Positions 62,926 to 64,000 of a DNA stretch of 64,000 nucleotides are shown here, in pieces (within the stretch, counting starts at the first letter, position 1; each line of letters starts with the position of its first letter). The translations under genes and the position numbers were made by a program. The notes beneath the pieces are model-generated. The model did not search any database and was not told the origin of the DNA. It saw only the letters and a list, made by a program, of their open reading frames with translations. This stretch comes from Massilia pinisoli (GTDB taxonomy: Bacteria > Pseudomonadota > Gammaproteobacteria > Burkholderiales > Burkholderiaceae_D), in NCBI RefSeq assembly GCF_024753285.1, contig NZ_JANUGW010000013.1:62001-126000 (forward strand). Reading direction: 5' to 3'.

Positions 62926-63597
62926 TTACGGCCGCCGCTGCACGCGCAGCAGGCCGTCCGCCGTCGTCACGGCACGCAGGTCCACATAGTCAAGTACCGC
63001 AGCGACGTCGGTGTCGAGCGGATGCGTGTGCGTGACCGTCACGACGATGCTCGCTATGCCGGCCGCGGCCGCCGAGCGCAGGCCGGCGAGTGTGTCTTCG
63101 AACACGAGGCAATCTTCCGGCTTCACGCCCAGCTTGCGCGCGCCCAGCAGGAACGGGTCGGGTGCGGGCTTGCCCCGTTCGACGTCCTCGGCGGCCACGA
63201 GCACTGCGGGCAGCGGCAGGCCGGCCGCGGCGATGCGCGCCTCGGCCAGGGCGCGCGGTGCCGACGTGACGATGGCCCAGCGTTCGGCCGGCAGGCTCGC
63301 GATGAAGGCGGCGGCGCCTGCGATGGCTTCGATCCCGGCCACGTCCTCGATCTCGGCGAGCGTGATGCGCGCGGCTTCCGCCACAGGGTCGACGCCGGGC
63401 AAGTCCAGCGCGCGGATCGTTTCTTCCGTGCGCTTGCCGTGGATGGTGGGCAGGAAGGCGGCCACGTCGAGCCCGTGGCCGGCGGCCCAGTCGCCCCAGA
63501 CCCGCTCCGCGGCCTTGATCGAAGTGAGGATGGTGCCGTCCATGTCGAACAGGAAGGCGGCGAAGTCGCGCTGGGGCAGGGCTGGCGTTGCGGTCAT
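62926..63597 (-). CDS. HAD-superfamily phosphatase, sugar-phosphatase-like
   Basis: A 223-residue enzyme. HAD motif I is FLFDMDGTILTS (nucleophile Asp about residue 18), motif II is IVTSAPR, motif III is GKPAPDPFLLGARKLG and motif IV is FEDTLAGLRSA. The short cap domain and the motif order match the glycerol-3-phosphatase or sugar-phosphatase type. The natural substrate is unknown. The KTSC gene lies 16 bases upstream on the same strand, so they are probably co-transcribed. Confidence 0.87.
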   Translation of the reverse strand: MTATPALPQRDFAAFLFDMDGTILTSIKAAERVWGDWAAGHGLDVAAFLPTIHGKRTEETIRALDLPGVDPVAEAARITLAEIEDVAGIEAIAGAAAFIASLPAERWAIVTSAPRALAEARIAAAGLPLPAVLVAAEDVERGKPAPDPFLLGARKLGVKPEDCLVFEDTLAGLRSAAAAGIASIVVTVTHTHPLDTDVAAVLDYVDLRAVTTADGLLRVQRRP

Positions 63598-63613
63598 GGA
63601 TCTCTCTTGTGGA

Positions 63614-63853
63614 TTAATGCCGGCGTGAGTTTATCTTGCGGGCGTAGCGGTCGTGGACGTGCTGGCTGATGAAGCTCGACAGTCCGCGTCCGGCACGTGC
63701 CAGTTCCTGCATCGTGGCGATGTTGGCGGCGCCGGCGCTGTCTTCCGTGTAGAGATAGCGTTCGCCATTGCGGAACTGGACGATGATCTGGCCGGCATCG
63801 ATGTCGTAGGCGACGACGCCGGATTCGCGGCTCTGGTTGCCGTAGCGTTGCAT
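63614..63853 (-). CDS. KTSC domain protein
   Basis: A 79-residue protein with the KTSC-domain core: VVAYDIDAGQIIVQFRNGERYLYTED, then LSSFISQHVHDRYARK. The C-terminal tail of this domain, named for lysyl-tRNA synthetase, may bind nucleic acid or protein. The start at 63853 is preferred over 63892 because it leaves out 13 residues with no similarity. It is upstream of the HAD gene. Confidence 0.72.
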   Translation of the reverse strand: MQRYGNQSRESGVVAYDIDAGQIIVQFRNGERYLYTEDSAGAANIATMQELARAGRGLSSFISQHVHDRYARKINSRRH

Positions 63854-63914
63854 GGTGCTCTCCGAAATGGTGGGGCGGACATCCGTGCCCACCCCACGCG
63901 AGCACCGGATGGCG

Positions 63915-64000
63915 TTATTCCGCCAATTGTGCCCGCACGCGCGCGATGGCCGCGCGCACCTGGTTCGGCGCCGTGCCGCCCACGTGGTCGCGCGCCGCGA
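63915..64000 (-). CDS. argH: Argininosuccinate lyase, 3' end only
   Basis: The last 86 bases of the window, read on the minus strand, encode AARDHVGGTAPNQVRAAI and then ARVRAQLAE before a TAA at 63915-63917. This is the characteristic C-terminus of ArgH, which splits argininosuccinate to arginine and fumarate. The rest of the gene lies outside the window. Confidence 0.8.
   Translation of the reverse strand, partial: AARDHVGGTAPNQVRAAIARVRAQLAE

Overview
The window is about 64 kb of GC-rich DNA with dense, often overlapping genes. The gene types (five-step hut pathway, complete aerobic paa cluster, MexEF/BpeEF-type efflux pump with LysR and lipase-like genes, second IF-1 gene, DarP, Mpo1-like protein) point to a betaproteobacterium. 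A Massilia/Duganella-like member of the Oxalobacteraceae is the most likely source. This is inferred from gene content and protein style only; there is no rRNA in the window. I see no tRNA, rRNA, CRISPR array, prophage or IS transposase. The only mobile-like DNA is a short repeat family (about 100 bp) present in three copies, two of which are read as coding sequence.

Layout. 1-3.6 kb: end of a secreted carbohydrate-binding-like protein, a glutathione transferase, an exported YtcJ-type amidohydrolase and a small exported protein. 3.6-12.6 kb: hutU-hutH-hutG-hutF-hutD-hutI, behind a promoter whose spacer is a HutC-type palindrome, followed by a fused substrate-binding/permease ABC protein that carries an in-frame repeat copy. 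12.8-13.0 kb: a structured non-coding stretch ending in a strong terminator. 13.0-16.5 kb: leftward GNAT, EamA exporter, glycine-zipper lipoprotein, Mpo1-like protein and a LysR regulator. 16.6-24 kb: a divergent efflux locus made of a small exported protein, a lipase-like protein without the catalytic serine, the RND adaptor, the pump and the outer-membrane channel, closed by a terminator. 24-35 kb: mixed housekeeping and signalling genes, including a hypoxanthine-DNA glycosylase, a periplasmic-sensor GGDEF/EAL protein, a frameshifted desaturase, a ccdAB toxin-antitoxin pair, an extended IF-1, a TPR lipoprotein, an HDOD protein, 3-methyladenine glycosylase, and a chemoreceptor with an exported Cache protein. 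35.5-43.6 kb: a KamA-type radical SAM enzyme with an MFS carrier and an FAH-family enzyme, then a class III aminotransferase whose C-terminus is repeat-encoded, a CMD-family protein, and an exported protein coupled to a LytS/LytTR two-component system. 43.6-49.5 kb: esterase, mog and darP, then divergent pmbA, a nitroreductase behind a perfect palindrome, an M14 carboxypeptidase and a DUF2442 protein. 49.5-62.9 kb: paaX, then divergent paaABCDEGHIKJYZ plus a cupin gene. 62.9-64 kb: HAD phosphatase, KTSC protein and the 3' end of argH.

How the genes work together. The hut genes convert histidine to glutamate through formimidoylglutamate, N-formylglutamate and formate. The paa genes activate phenylacetate to its CoA ester, epoxidise the ring, isomerise and cleave it, and beta-oxidise the product to acetyl-CoA and succinyl-CoA. 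No paaF-type hydratase gene is present, so that step must be supplied from elsewhere. The hutC repressor gene is also absent from the window although its apparent operator is present. The efflux locus has the same order as the MexEF-OprN and BpeEF-OprC loci and carries two clear inverted repeats that could be operators.

The most unusual items are the repeat family used as coding sequence, the structured RNA candidate at 12.86-13.02 kb, the radical SAM/MFS/FAH cluster of unknown substrate, and the serine-less lipase-like protein in the efflux operon.
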